Assembly: GCA_025358455.1 (NCBI GenBank)
Contig: JANYJP010000093.1
Span: 1-64,000, forward strand
DNA length: 64,000 nt
Direction: 5' to 3'
From: Bacteroidales bacterium
GTDB taxonomy: Bacteria; Bacteroidota; Bacteroidia; Bacteroidales; VadinHA17
Shown here piece by piece: positions 19,201 to 28,219 of this stretch. The stretch's first letter is position 1; each line of letters begins with the position of its first letter. The notes under the pieces are model-generated. The model worked only from the letters and a program-made list of their open reading frames with translations. It was not told the origin of the DNA and searched no databases. The translations under genes and the position numbers were made by a program.

Positions 19201-20731
19201 TATCTTTGATCTGAAGAATGTAAATACCAGGGCCAAAATCAGTGTGAAACTTGTCTCCGAGAGTGGCGTAGGAACTATAGCCGCAGGTGTTACCAAAGCG
19301 GGTGCTGACCTGATAACCATCAGCGGTTATGAAGGAGGGACAGGTGCAAGTCCCTCATCATCAATTAAACATGCCGGGTTACCTCTTGAGCTTGGTCTTG
19401 CTGAAACACAACAGACGCTCGTTATGAACAACCTTCGAGGCAGAGTCACCCTTCAGGCTGACGGGCAGTTAAAAAGTGGAAAAGACATAGTAATTGCTGC
19501 TCTGCTTGGGGCAGAAGAATTCGGATTTTCAACTTCTGCACTGATAGTACTTGGTTGTGTTATGATGCGTAAGTGCCACCTGAATACCTGTCCTGTAGGG
19601 ATAACAACACAGAACCCGGAACTCAGAAAACGGTTCATGGGAAAAGCTGATAATCTTGTGACATTCTTCCGGTTTCTTGCTGAAGAGGTCCGTGAACTTC
19701 TTGCTGAGTTGGGATACAAAAAAATGGATGACATTATCGGAAGATCTGATCTTCTGGAAAGAAACCCGGAAGTTGATCACTGGAAAATCAAAAACCTTGA
19801 TCTTAACGGGCTTCTTACATTACCTTCTGAATCAGACATAAATGCAATGCATTGCTGCGATGTACAGGACCATAAGACAGATCACGTACTCGACATACAA
19901 CTGATTGATGAAGCTGCCAGTGCCATCTCAGATAAACGTCCTGTTATAATTGAAAGATCAATACACAACACTGACCGGACAATCGGAGCAATGTTGTCAG
20001 GTAAAATTGCAACATTATATGGTTCCGAAGGGCTTCCTGAAGGGACAATCAGATGTCGTTTCAAGGGATCCGCCGGTCAGAGTTTTGGCGCATTCCTTTC
20101 ACCCGGGGTTGAACTCTATCTCGAGGGTGATTCTAACGACTATTTAGGAAAGGGACTTTCCGGAGGAAGGATCATTGTGATTCCTCCAGTTGGTTCGGTT
20201 TTTGAACCTGACAAAAACATAATCATTGGTAATACAGTGCTTTATGGCGCAACCAGAGGTGAAATATTTATTTCCGGTGTTGCAGGTGAACGATTCGGGG
20301 TGAGAAACAGTGGCGCGAATGCTGTTGTTGAAGGAGTCGGCAATCACTGTTGCGAATATATGACAGGAGGCAGAGTCGTAGTGCTCGGAACAACCGGAAG
20401 CAACTTCGCGGCAGGTATGAGTGGAGGGATTGCCTATGTATTTAATGAAAACGGGGATTTTGACTATTACTGCAATATGGGAATGGTTGAGTTATCACTT
20501 GTTGAAGACTATGGTGATATACATGAACTTACCTCTCTGATTGAACGTCATTATCAGTTTACTCAGAGCAGGAAGGCGAAAATGATACTCGATGATCCTG
20601 CTAAATTTCTTCCGATGTTCATTAAGGTAACACCTTATGATTTTAAAAAAGTACTTCAGGAACAAAAACTGGAAGAGATCAGAAAAAAAATTGCAGATGT
20701 AGAAATCGACCTTGAGATAGGTGCCAGATAG
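16205..20731 (+). CDS. gltB: Glutamate synthase large subunit
   Basis: 1508 aa; ENCGIGFVAHLKG glutaminase N-terminus, GRSNTGEGGEDP, FMN/Fe-S region CHLNTCPVGITTQ. Confidence 0.97.
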   Translation: MRKERPQQQGLYRQEFEHENCGIGFVAHLKGKKSHSIIRQGLDILTNMTHRGAEGADSKTGDGAGVLIQVPRDFYLIQGYSLPPEGQFGTGLVFFPQDSSDAAKCKEIFINIIKEEGVDLIGFRDVPRNNTFIGDIARAAEPEIVQILLGSDIPQDDLERKLYIIRKRTENAIRNSDLKQKSFFYIPSLSTKVLIYKGMLTSNQLGEYFLDLNDERLKSAIALVHSRFSTNTFPSWDLAQPFRMLGHNGEINTIKGNRFWMEARESILKSEKLGDLSRLYPIIEPDKSDSASLDNVLEFLIMSGKSLPYAMSILIPESINDKNPISPELKAFYKYHSTFMEPWDGPASLIFSDGRYIGGMLDRNGLRPSRYVITTSDLIVLGSEAGVQSFEPEEIREKGRLKAGKMILVDTKAGKIYYDKELKATLAAEYPYGEWIQQNMVKLEKIETAHIESTDMGDNYDKYITSFNYSMEDTDRIIKEMAATGKEPIGSMGNDVPVAVLSRKPYRLFNYFKQQFAQVTNPPIDPIREELVMTLSGYLGSLQDNLLETSPLHVKMVRFRNPVISNTYFQVVKNLRYKGFSSANLLLHFDAQKGAEGLQNAIEQLCNDSEKAVDEGKNYIILSDRGINENAAPIPSLLAVSAVHHHLIKKRKRMQIDIVVESAEPREVMHFALLFGYGASIINPYMSLAVIDKLVKEKAIQLDYEKAEANYITSIQKGLLKIMSKMGISTLRSYRSSQIFEAVGIHPDVINRYFTGTVSRLGGIGMHEIAEEVLIPHRKAFIEEQQPEILTEGVYSYRKNGEHHAWNPETISLLQWSTGTADYSKFKEYSSRVNADTAKPGFIRGLLKIKTNPIPIDEVESVELIMKRFVTGAMSFGSISREAHETLAIAMNRIGGRSNTGEGGEDPLRFKPLPNGDSVRSAIKQVASGRFGVTTEYLVNADELQIKIAQGAKPGEGGQLPGQKVDKIIAKTRYAIPGITLISPPPHHDIYSIEDLAQLIFDLKNVNTRAKISVKLVSESGVGTIAAGVTKAGADLITISGYEGGTGASPSSSIKHAGLPLELGLAETQQTLVMNNLRGRVTLQADGQLKSGKDIVIAALLGAEEFGFSTSALIVLGCVMMRKCHLNTCPVGITTQNPELRKRFMGKADNLVTFFRFLAEEVRELLAELGYKKMDDIIGRSDLLERNPEVDHWKIKNLDLNGLLTLPSESDINAMHCCDVQDHKTDHVLDIQLIDEAASAISDKRPVIIERSIHNTDRTIGAMLSGKIATLYGSEGLPEGTIRCRFKGSAGQSFGAFLSPGVELYLEGDSNDYLGKGLSGGRIIVIPPVGSVFEPDKNIIIGNTVLYGATRGEIFISGVAGERFGVRNSGANAVVEGVGNHCCEYMTGGRVVVLGTTGSNFAAGMSGGIAYVFNENGDFDYYCNMGMVELSLVEDYGDIHELTSLIERHYQFTQSRKAKMILDDPAKFLPMFIKVTPYDFKKVLQEQKLEEIRKKIADVEIDLEIGAR

Positions 20732-20811
20732 TAAATTATGGGGCTCAGGGCGCAATAGTTAAACAACAACATAATAACAAAAAACTATTTTCGACTTACA
20801 AAAAAGATATT

Positions 20812-22233
20812 ATGGCTGATATAAACGGATTCTTAAAAATTAAAAGGAAAGAAGCTGGAAACAGACCTTTGAATGAAAGGATTTGCGATCATAGTGAGGT
20901 TGAGCAGGTTTTAAACAGCGAAGACAGGATGCTCCAGGCATCCAGATGCATGGATTGCGGCATCCCGTTCTGCCATTGGAGCTGCCCGGTTGATAATCTG
21001 ATCCCGGAGTGGAATGATTTGCTTTACAAGGGTGAATGGAAAGCTGCATATCTGAGGCTGGCTGCCACAAATAATTTTCCGGAGTTTACCGGAAGGATCT
21101 GCCCGGCCAGCTGCGAACATGCATGTGTGCTGAATATAAATCAGGAGCCTGTTACCATCAGGGAAAACGAAGTAGCAATCGTTGAAAAAGCATTTTCTGA
21201 AGGGTATATTAAACCCGAACCTCCCAAAATCAGAACCGGTAAAAAAGTTGCTGTCATTGGTAGCGGTCCGGCCGGTATGGCTGCTGCCGACCTATTAAAT
21301 AAAACCGGACACCTGGTAACCCTCTTTGAGAAGAATGAAAAAGCCGGAGGATTGTTGCGTTACGGGATTCCCGATTTCAAACTCAGTAAGGCTACTATTG
21401 ACAGGAGACTTGACCTTATGATCAAAGAAGGACTCATTATAAAAACATGCATAAATGCCGGTAAAGATATCACTGTGAATGAGCTTCTGGAACAGTTCGA
21501 TGCAATATGCATATCCGTAGGCGCAACTCATCCACGTGACCTTATTGCTGAAGGACGGGAACTTAACGGGATACATTATGCCATGGATTTTCTTTCGAAT
21601 CAGAACCGGGTAAATGCCGGACAACTTCCTGCCTCATCCAATCATATCAACGCGGAAGGTAAAAAGGTTCTTGTAATAGGAGGCGGTGATACAGGTTCAG
21701 ATTGTGTAGGAACTTCAATCCGTCAAAAGGCAGTGAGTGTTACTCAAATTGAAATAATGCCGAAACCACCTTTGACACGTGCCAATAATAACCCATGGCC
21801 CTATTATGGGAAAATACTTAAGACAACCACATCGCATGAAGAAGGTTGTGAAAGATATTGGAGTCTCTCAGCACTTAAATTCATTGGGAATAACAATCAT
21901 GTTACAGGTGTTGAAGTAGAAGATGTGGAATGGAAGATTAAAGACGGCCGCTATTCAATGGAGGTTGTTGCCGGAACCATAAGAAAAATTGATGCTGATC
22001 TTATACTTCTTGCAATGGGATTTGTCCATCCGGTTCTCGATGGATTACTTTCAGAGCTTGAACTGGAACTTGACCACAGAAGAAATATAAAAGTTGATCA
22101 GAATCAGCTTACAAGCAGACAAAAAGTATTTGCAGCTGGCGATTCAATAAGCGGAGCAACTCTGGTTGTAAATGCCATTGCTTCCGGCAGAAAGACGGCA
22201 AAAGAAATTGACAGATATTTGCGTAATACTTAG
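20812..22233 (+). CDS. gltD: Glutamate synthase small subunit
   Basis: RCMDCGIPFCHWSCPVDNLIPEWNDL Fe-S motif, VAVIGSGPAGMAAADLL, VIGGGDTGSDCVGTS. Confidence 0.97.
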   Translation: MADINGFLKIKRKEAGNRPLNERICDHSEVEQVLNSEDRMLQASRCMDCGIPFCHWSCPVDNLIPEWNDLLYKGEWKAAYLRLAATNNFPEFTGRICPASCEHACVLNINQEPVTIRENEVAIVEKAFSEGYIKPEPPKIRTGKKVAVIGSGPAGMAAADLLNKTGHLVTLFEKNEKAGGLLRYGIPDFKLSKATIDRRLDLMIKEGLIIKTCINAGKDITVNELLEQFDAICISVGATHPRDLIAEGRELNGIHYAMDFLSNQNRVNAGQLPASSNHINAEGKKVLVIGGGDTGSDCVGTSIRQKAVSVTQIEIMPKPPLTRANNNPWPYYGKILKTTTSHEEGCERYWSLSALKFIGNNNHVTGVEVEDVEWKIKDGRYSMEVVAGTIRKIDADLILLAMGFVHPVLDGLLSELELELDHRRNIKVDQNQLTSRQKVFAAGDSISGATLVVNAIASGRKTAKEIDRYLRNT

Positions 22234-22328
22234 AACCTGATTCTATCCGGTTCATTTCAAGCGGGATTCCCAATATTCTGACATCTTAAAAATTTTGAAT
22301 ATTTTGATCGCAGTGTAGAATCAGGTTC
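22233..22328. repeat. 13-bp inverted repeat spanning the convergent gltD / kinase 3' ends
   Basis: gaacctgattcta (22233-22245) and tagaatcaggttc (22316-22328), perfectly complementary. Confidence 0.8.
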
Positions 22329-25300
22329 TCAGGTTCAGTGGAAGGGAAATTTTAAAATGGCTCCCTTTGCCAGGTTCGCTTTCGACCCATATCTTTCCAC
22401 TGTGTTTTTCAACAAATTCTTTACACAGGAATAGCCCAAGCCCGGTTCCTCTTTCATTTTCGGTTCCGAGTGTTAACAGGTTTGCATCTATCCTGAATAA
22501 TTCAGACATTATTTCCTTACTCATACCAATACCGGAGTCAGATACTGATATTTCTATATGATCATTGCCAATCAGGCCATTTACTTCCACTTTCCCGTTT
22601 CTGGGAGTAAACTTTATTGCATTTGATATCAGGTTTCGCAGGATTGTTTTGATCATATTCCTGTCCCCATTAATTATCATAATATCAGGCAAATAGCTTT
22701 TAATCTCAATGTTTTTAGCAATAGCCATTTTATCCAGAGCGCTAAACTCTTCAATGAAAAGTTCTGTCAGATTTAACGAGACCGGGGTAAACATTATTTT
22801 CCCGCGTTGTGAATTTGCCCAATCCAGAAGATTTTCAAGTAATTTCAAAGTCTGAACTGCTGAAGAATTTATCATTCCTGCATACTCTTTAACTTTAACA
22901 CTGTTCCCATGGTCTAAATCTCCCTTCAGAATGTCACTGAAACCGACAATAGTATTGAACGGGTTTTTCAGATCATGAGCTATAATCGAGAAGAATTTAT
23001 CTTTTGAGGCATTAAGATCGTGTAATTCTGCAGTTTTTATTGCTACTTTTTCTTCGAGTAATATCCCTTGCTTTTTTAATTGTCTGACACGTAAAAGGTA
23101 AATGGAAAAAAATACCATGAATATTGCAGAGATCAAAATCAACCTGAACCACCATGTACTCCACCATGGAGGCAGAACAGTGATCCGGATTGAGGTTCCT
23201 GTATCGTTCCATAATCCGTCATTATTTGAACCCTTTACCCTGAACACGTATTCTCCATGTTCAAGATTTGTATAAGTAGCTTCCCCTTTATTCCCCGGAT
23301 AAATCCAGTCTTTGTCAAAATTTTCCAATTTATATGCATATTGATTTTTCTCAGGCGCTGAAAAATCCATCACTGCAAATGAAAAAGTAAGGACTGACTG
23401 GTCATAAGATAAGATCATAGATTTTGTTTCAGTAATATTCTGAACTAACGGAGAGTTTTCGGTGCCAGGTTTTATACTTTTATTAAATACTTTAAAATCA
23501 GTAAATAATATGTCAGGAATACTTTTATTTTCAATAATTTTTTCAGGACACACAATATTAAATCCCTTTGAGCCACCCATAAAAATTTTTCCTTCACTTG
23601 TTTTCAGGATGCTCCTTTCATTGAATTCATTGCTCTGAAAGCCATCGGCTCTGGTGAAATTTTTAAACATTCTGTGTTTATAATCAAACCTGCAGACACC
23701 ATTGCCCGTTGTCACCCAAAGCATTCCCTGTTTATCTGTTATGAGTCCTTTAATAAAGTTGTCGGGCAATCCGTCTTTTTTATAAAATCGGATTATAGAT
23801 CCCGTAATTGGATTAAGCCGGTTAAGTCCGTCAGGAGTTCCGATCCAAATACATGAATCATTTTCAGCAAGGAAATCGGTAACCCTTGGGGAACTCAGAC
23901 TATTTACATTTTGCGGATCCGAAGAATATGAAACAAAATGATTTTCATCAGGAGAAAAGATCTGAAAATTTACAGTGTTTGCAACCAGAAAACGACCTCC
24001 GGAAAATTTTGCTATTTTCAGGATCATTTCATTTTCTAAACCGCTGTTTTGAGGTGTATACTCAGTAAATTTTTTCTCTTTTATCTGGTAATGAATTAAA
24101 CCATGTTCTAAACTTCCGAGCCAGAGGTCGTTATGATAGCCTTCTTCAACGGCAAATATATTGTCATCCTGAATTCCACTGTTTGTTTTTGTCATGGATT
24201 TAAATGAGCCGGATTTAACATCAAATTTAATGAGCCCTCCTTCCCATGTTCCAAGCCATAGGTCACCTTTTGGATCTTCATGAATACAAAGTATTGCATT
24301 ACTTAACAAAGACGAATTATTAATGTTATAGCGTCTGAAACGTTCTTTCTTCCTGTCAAAAAGATTCAGGCCCCCGCCATCTGTTCCAATCCATAACTGA
24401 GCTTGCCGGCCTTCTGTAAAACAAGTCACAGTATTATGGCTAAGACTTAGTGGAGCGCCTGGAAGGTTTCCGTACTTTATAATGGCGTTACGATTACTGG
24501 TAGCTATATTGATTCCTCCAGTATAGGTGCCAAACCATAAATTTCCGGTTTTGTCCTGGTAGATTGATTCAATCGCTTCGTTGTTCAGGCTCTGTATATC
24601 GTAATCATCCTTTCTGTAATGCCAGAAAGTCTGATTTTCCTTATTAAATAAATTTAGTCCGCCATTATCGGTTCCTATCCAAACATTCCCTGAATCATCA
24701 ACGAAAATGGATCTCACCAGATCAATAGAGAGACTGTTGTTATCATTTTCTTCATGACGATAATGAACTAGATTTTCATTTCCGGGTTCTAAATTGTTAT
24801 TTAGACAATAAAGCCCATGGTTACTTCCAAACCATACATTTCCGTCCCTGTCTTCAGCTATATTAAGAAAAATAGTACCGGACAAGTTATTACCTGAATC
24901 ATCCTTCGTAATATGTTTAAATGTTCCTGATTCTTTAACAAGCAGATTCAATCCACTTCTTGTTGCGACCCATATTCTGTCTCTTTTATCTTTAAGTACA
25001 TACTCAACATTGTCATTACTAATACTCTCCGGATTATTAATGTCGTGTGAATATCGTGTAATTTTGTTTTTATGACGGTCAAAATATATAAGTCCAACAG
25101 TGGTAGCAAGCCACAGGTTTCCATCCTCCTCCTCTATAATTTTTGATACAGTGCAACTTATATCATTTAATGGTGATGATTTGTCTGTGAAATAATTCAA
25201 AAACCGATCAGTATCACGATCATACATGCAAAGACCATTCTCGGTGCCAATAAATAATTTCATATTATGATCCTCGAATAGTGTTTTTATTACATTGTCA

Positions 25301-25560
25301 GCCAGACTTGTATAATCTCCGGGTATGTTTTTGTAGACAACAAAATTAAAGCCATCATATCTGTTCAGCCCATTTGGTGTCCCTATCCACATCAATCCTT
25401 TATGATCCTGAATAATAACTGATATTATAGAAGATGAAAGACCATTATCAGAGGTTAATTGTGTAAACTGAAGACGTTTTGACTGAGCATTAACACCGGG
25501 TATGGATGTTAATATTAAGAAAAGGAGATAAAATATTTTTAGTGAGAAAGATCTGATCAT
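22321..25560 (-). CDS. Two-component regulator propeller sensor histidine kinase (no receiver or HTH domain)
   Basis: Repeated GLMWIGTPNGLNRYD-type blades, Y_Y_Y region, TM, FFSIIAHDLKNPFNTIVGFSDIL, HATPase; ends after the kinase. Confidence 0.92.
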   Translation of the reverse strand: MIRSFSLKIFYLLFLILTSIPGVNAQSKRLQFTQLTSDNGLSSSIISVIIQDHKGLMWIGTPNGLNRYDGFNFVVYKNIPGDYTSLADNVIKTLFEDHNMKLFIGTENGLCMYDRDTDRFLNYFTDKSSPLNDISCTVSKIIEEEDGNLWLATTVGLIYFDRHKNKITRYSHDINNPESISNDNVEYVLKDKRDRIWVATRSGLNLLVKESGTFKHITKDDSGNNLSGTIFLNIAEDRDGNVWFGSNHGLYCLNNNLEPGNENLVHYRHEENDNNSLSIDLVRSIFVDDSGNVWIGTDNGGLNLFNKENQTFWHYRKDDYDIQSLNNEAIESIYQDKTGNLWFGTYTGGINIATSNRNAIIKYGNLPGAPLSLSHNTVTCFTEGRQAQLWIGTDGGGLNLFDRKKERFRRYNINNSSLLSNAILCIHEDPKGDLWLGTWEGGLIKFDVKSGSFKSMTKTNSGIQDDNIFAVEEGYHNDLWLGSLEHGLIHYQIKEKKFTEYTPQNSGLENEMILKIAKFSGGRFLVANTVNFQIFSPDENHFVSYSSDPQNVNSLSSPRVTDFLAENDSCIWIGTPDGLNRLNPITGSIIRFYKKDGLPDNFIKGLITDKQGMLWVTTGNGVCRFDYKHRMFKNFTRADGFQSNEFNERSILKTSEGKIFMGGSKGFNIVCPEKIIENKSIPDILFTDFKVFNKSIKPGTENSPLVQNITETKSMILSYDQSVLTFSFAVMDFSAPEKNQYAYKLENFDKDWIYPGNKGEATYTNLEHGEYVFRVKGSNNDGLWNDTGTSIRITVLPPWWSTWWFRLILISAIFMVFFSIYLLRVRQLKKQGILLEEKVAIKTAELHDLNASKDKFFSIIAHDLKNPFNTIVGFSDILKGDLDHGNSVKVKEYAGMINSSAVQTLKLLENLLDWANSQRGKIMFTPVSLNLTELFIEEFSALDKMAIAKNIEIKSYLPDIMIINGDRNMIKTILRNLISNAIKFTPRNGKVEVNGLIGNDHIEISVSDSGIGMSKEIMSELFRIDANLLTLGTENERGTGLGLFLCKEFVEKHSGKIWVESEPGKGSHFKISLPLNLRT

Positions 25561-25933
25561 CCAGTGAAATTTATCATTTCAAATGTATATAAATAATTAT
25601 GATCAAAGAGAAAGCATAGCTAAAACTTTTTAAGATGTCGGGAACTGTGCGCCCTGTGTTGCATAAACAACGGGTTTATTGAATATCTGAATATCCGTAA
25701 TATAAACCGGAGGGATGAATTTGTTATCTTTCAGACTGTCAGGGTAATTTATTTGTCAGTAATTCATTAATTTACGTAATAGTTTACTTCTTCAGAAAAA
25801 CTATCAGACAGTGGAATCTTTAAATATTCTATTCTTTTATATAAAAACTTTAAAAAGGTTGATTCCCGAATAGTAAAAATTACAACTAAAAGTACTTATT
25901 TTTAAACCGGCAATTAATCTGACGATAAGAATC

Positions 25934-27934
25934 ATGAAAAAAAATCTGATAACAGCTGTCATTCTGATTTTTGCACTTTTAATCAGTACCAGGGCTTATA
26001 ACCAGAAAATTGACAGTACCTCATTTTTAATGAATTCAAGACTTAGTTTTTATACTTATGAAAAAGAAGGTGAATTATTACTTCATGTACCACCTTCTTT
26101 TTCTCAGATCAATTTATCAGTAAGTGTAAACATTAAAGGGAATACTGTTGCCTTATGGAACGGAAGGTCAGTCAAAAATATTGTCAGATTACACTTGGCT
26201 TTGAATCTGTCTCCTGCCACTTATAAAGTATCTGCACTCATAAGTGCAACAGTCTCTCCTGGAATAACTTACCTGGCAACGACCAACCTTAGTGTACTTT
26301 CATATAAGCCAAATGAGGTAAAAACTGACAGGATGACCGGAGGGCTGATCGTTAACCGGAGACAATTCTTTCCGTTCGGATTCTATTGCTATTCACCGGT
26401 TTCTCCAACCCTGCCTGAAGAAGAGGCTGTAAAAGGGTTTAACATGATATCACCATACCAGAAAATCGCACCAGAAACATTAACTGAAAGAAAAGCATAT
26501 ATGGACCGATGCGCAAAACTCGGTATGAAAGTGCATTACAACCTTTTATCGGTATCAGGGGGTGGTGGAGTCGGATCAAAAATTGAAGGACTGAGTGATG
26601 AAGAGAAGAGGAAACGACTGATTGCGGAAATCAGTACTTTCAGAGACCATCCCGCGTTGCTGGGCTGGTATATTTCAGATGAACCCACAGGCAATAATAT
26701 TTCCCCTCAAACTCTTGAAGAAATATATAAAGTCGTAAAAGAGAATGATCCATGGCATCCGGTTTCTATTGTATTTATGGCGCCATTTATCACTTCAAAA
26801 AATTATATAAATGCAACCGACATTGTGATGGCCGACCCATATCCGCTGCCTGATCTTCCGATATCGATGGTCGGAGATGTTGCCGGACAACTTAAGGAAG
26901 AATTCAAAGGAAAACGACCTGTCTGGATAGTTCCTCAGGCTTTCGGGGGTGGTGAACTCTGGGCTCGTGAACCTACCATCCAGGAAATAAGATCAATGAC
27001 CTGGCAATCAATTATAAAAGGCGCAACCGGTATTCAATACTTTGTACGTCAGGGTCTTAACTTTTTCCCTAAATCTGCAGCAACATGGGGCGAATGCGGA
27101 AGAATTGCTATGGAGGTTGCTGAACTCACTCCATGGCTTTTGTCTGATGAAGAAACAATGCAGGTACAATCATACTCAAATAATGTTATCGTCACCTCAA
27201 AACTCCACGATGGACAACTGGTAGTAATGGCTGTAAACAAAATAAATGAGCCTGTAAGTGCAACTATAAGGATTAAGGGAGTTAACAACACAAAAGCCAG
27301 ATCACTATTCGAAAACCGCTTTGTTTCCGTTAACGGCGGTGTACTTACAGATCAGCTCGCATCATACGGGTCGCAGGTTTACCTTATAAATATCAAACCG
27401 GAAAAGAATGAATTAAATGTATCCAATGTCAATCTTATCAGAGATCCCGGATTTGAAGATCTTTCCAGTCCCGGTATACCTTCGGCCTGCTATGCCCGCC
27501 CCGGCGGCGATATGGGAGCAACATATTTTACTGATTCAAGGGAACATTACGAGGGTAATCATTCGTTAAGAATTGTAACTCCTGAAAATGATAAGAGTGT
27601 GACAATAAGGCTATTCCCATTCAAGGTAAAAGCCGGTGCCACGTATACAATATCTATGTGGGCAAAATCTGATCCGGAACAGCGCTTTTTTATGTTACCC
27701 GAGGTTGACAATGCGCGTATAAACAGTAAAAAACAGATGCCACAGTATGTTGAAATTTTGTTCGGCGGATTTGGGAATGCCAGGTTTATTCCTGATAAAG
27801 AATGGAGGCAATATATGACATTTGTAACAATTCCCATCGATACATCAGCATTGTTTAAAACCAATCTTATTATGAAAATGCCGGGACAGGGAGTAGCATG
27901 GTTTGATCAGGTCAGGGTGTTCGAAGAGAAATAA
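25934..27934 (+). CDS. Secreted glycoside-hydrolase-like TIM-barrel protein with C-terminal carbohydrate-binding-like domain
   Basis: Signal peptide; HPALLGWYISDEPTG catalytic-like motif; C-terminal DPGFEDLSSPG...GNHSLRIVTPEN jelly-roll-like segment. Confidence 0.65.
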   Translation: MKKNLITAVILIFALLISTRAYNQKIDSTSFLMNSRLSFYTYEKEGELLLHVPPSFSQINLSVSVNIKGNTVALWNGRSVKNIVRLHLALNLSPATYKVSALISATVSPGITYLATTNLSVLSYKPNEVKTDRMTGGLIVNRRQFFPFGFYCYSPVSPTLPEEEAVKGFNMISPYQKIAPETLTERKAYMDRCAKLGMKVHYNLLSVSGGGGVGSKIEGLSDEEKRKRLIAEISTFRDHPALLGWYISDEPTGNNISPQTLEEIYKVVKENDPWHPVSIVFMAPFITSKNYINATDIVMADPYPLPDLPISMVGDVAGQLKEEFKGKRPVWIVPQAFGGGELWAREPTIQEIRSMTWQSIIKGATGIQYFVRQGLNFFPKSAATWGECGRIAMEVAELTPWLLSDEETMQVQSYSNNVIVTSKLHDGQLVVMAVNKINEPVSATIRIKGVNNTKARSLFENRFVSVNGGVLTDQLASYGSQVYLINIKPEKNELNVSNVNLIRDPGFEDLSSPGIPSACYARPGGDMGATYFTDSREHYEGNHSLRIVTPENDKSVTIRLFPFKVKAGATYTISMWAKSDPEQRFFMLPEVDNARINSKKQMPQYVEILFGGFGNARFIPDKEWRQYMTFVTIPIDTSALFKTNLIMKMPGQGVAWFDQVRVFEEK

Positions 27935-28048
27935 CGAGACCTGCGCTGTAAATTGTTAATGCCCTGTTAATGTTATAATAAATGAACAAACTATTCATAT
28001 TTTAATATAATTTTATTGCATTATCAAAGCTAACCGAATTATCCATCC

Positions 28049-28198
28049 ATGTTTAAAAACCTTCTTAAAACAGCAATCAGACACATTCTGAAACATTTGG
28101 GATACAATATTCTGAACATAATCGGACTTACCCTGGGTATAACCAGCGCTTTATTTCTCATAATTTATGTAGCCGATGAATCCGTCAAACTCACTTAA
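28049..28198 (+). pseudogene. N-terminal remnant of a MacB/FtsX-type ABC transporter permease
   Basis: MFKNLLKTAIRHILKHLGYNILNIIGLTLGITSALFLIIYVADESVKLT*: typical MacB-PCD N-terminus that stops after the YVADE motif. Confidence 0.75.
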
Positions 28199-28219
28199 AA
28201 CCGAATAATTATTATTAAT

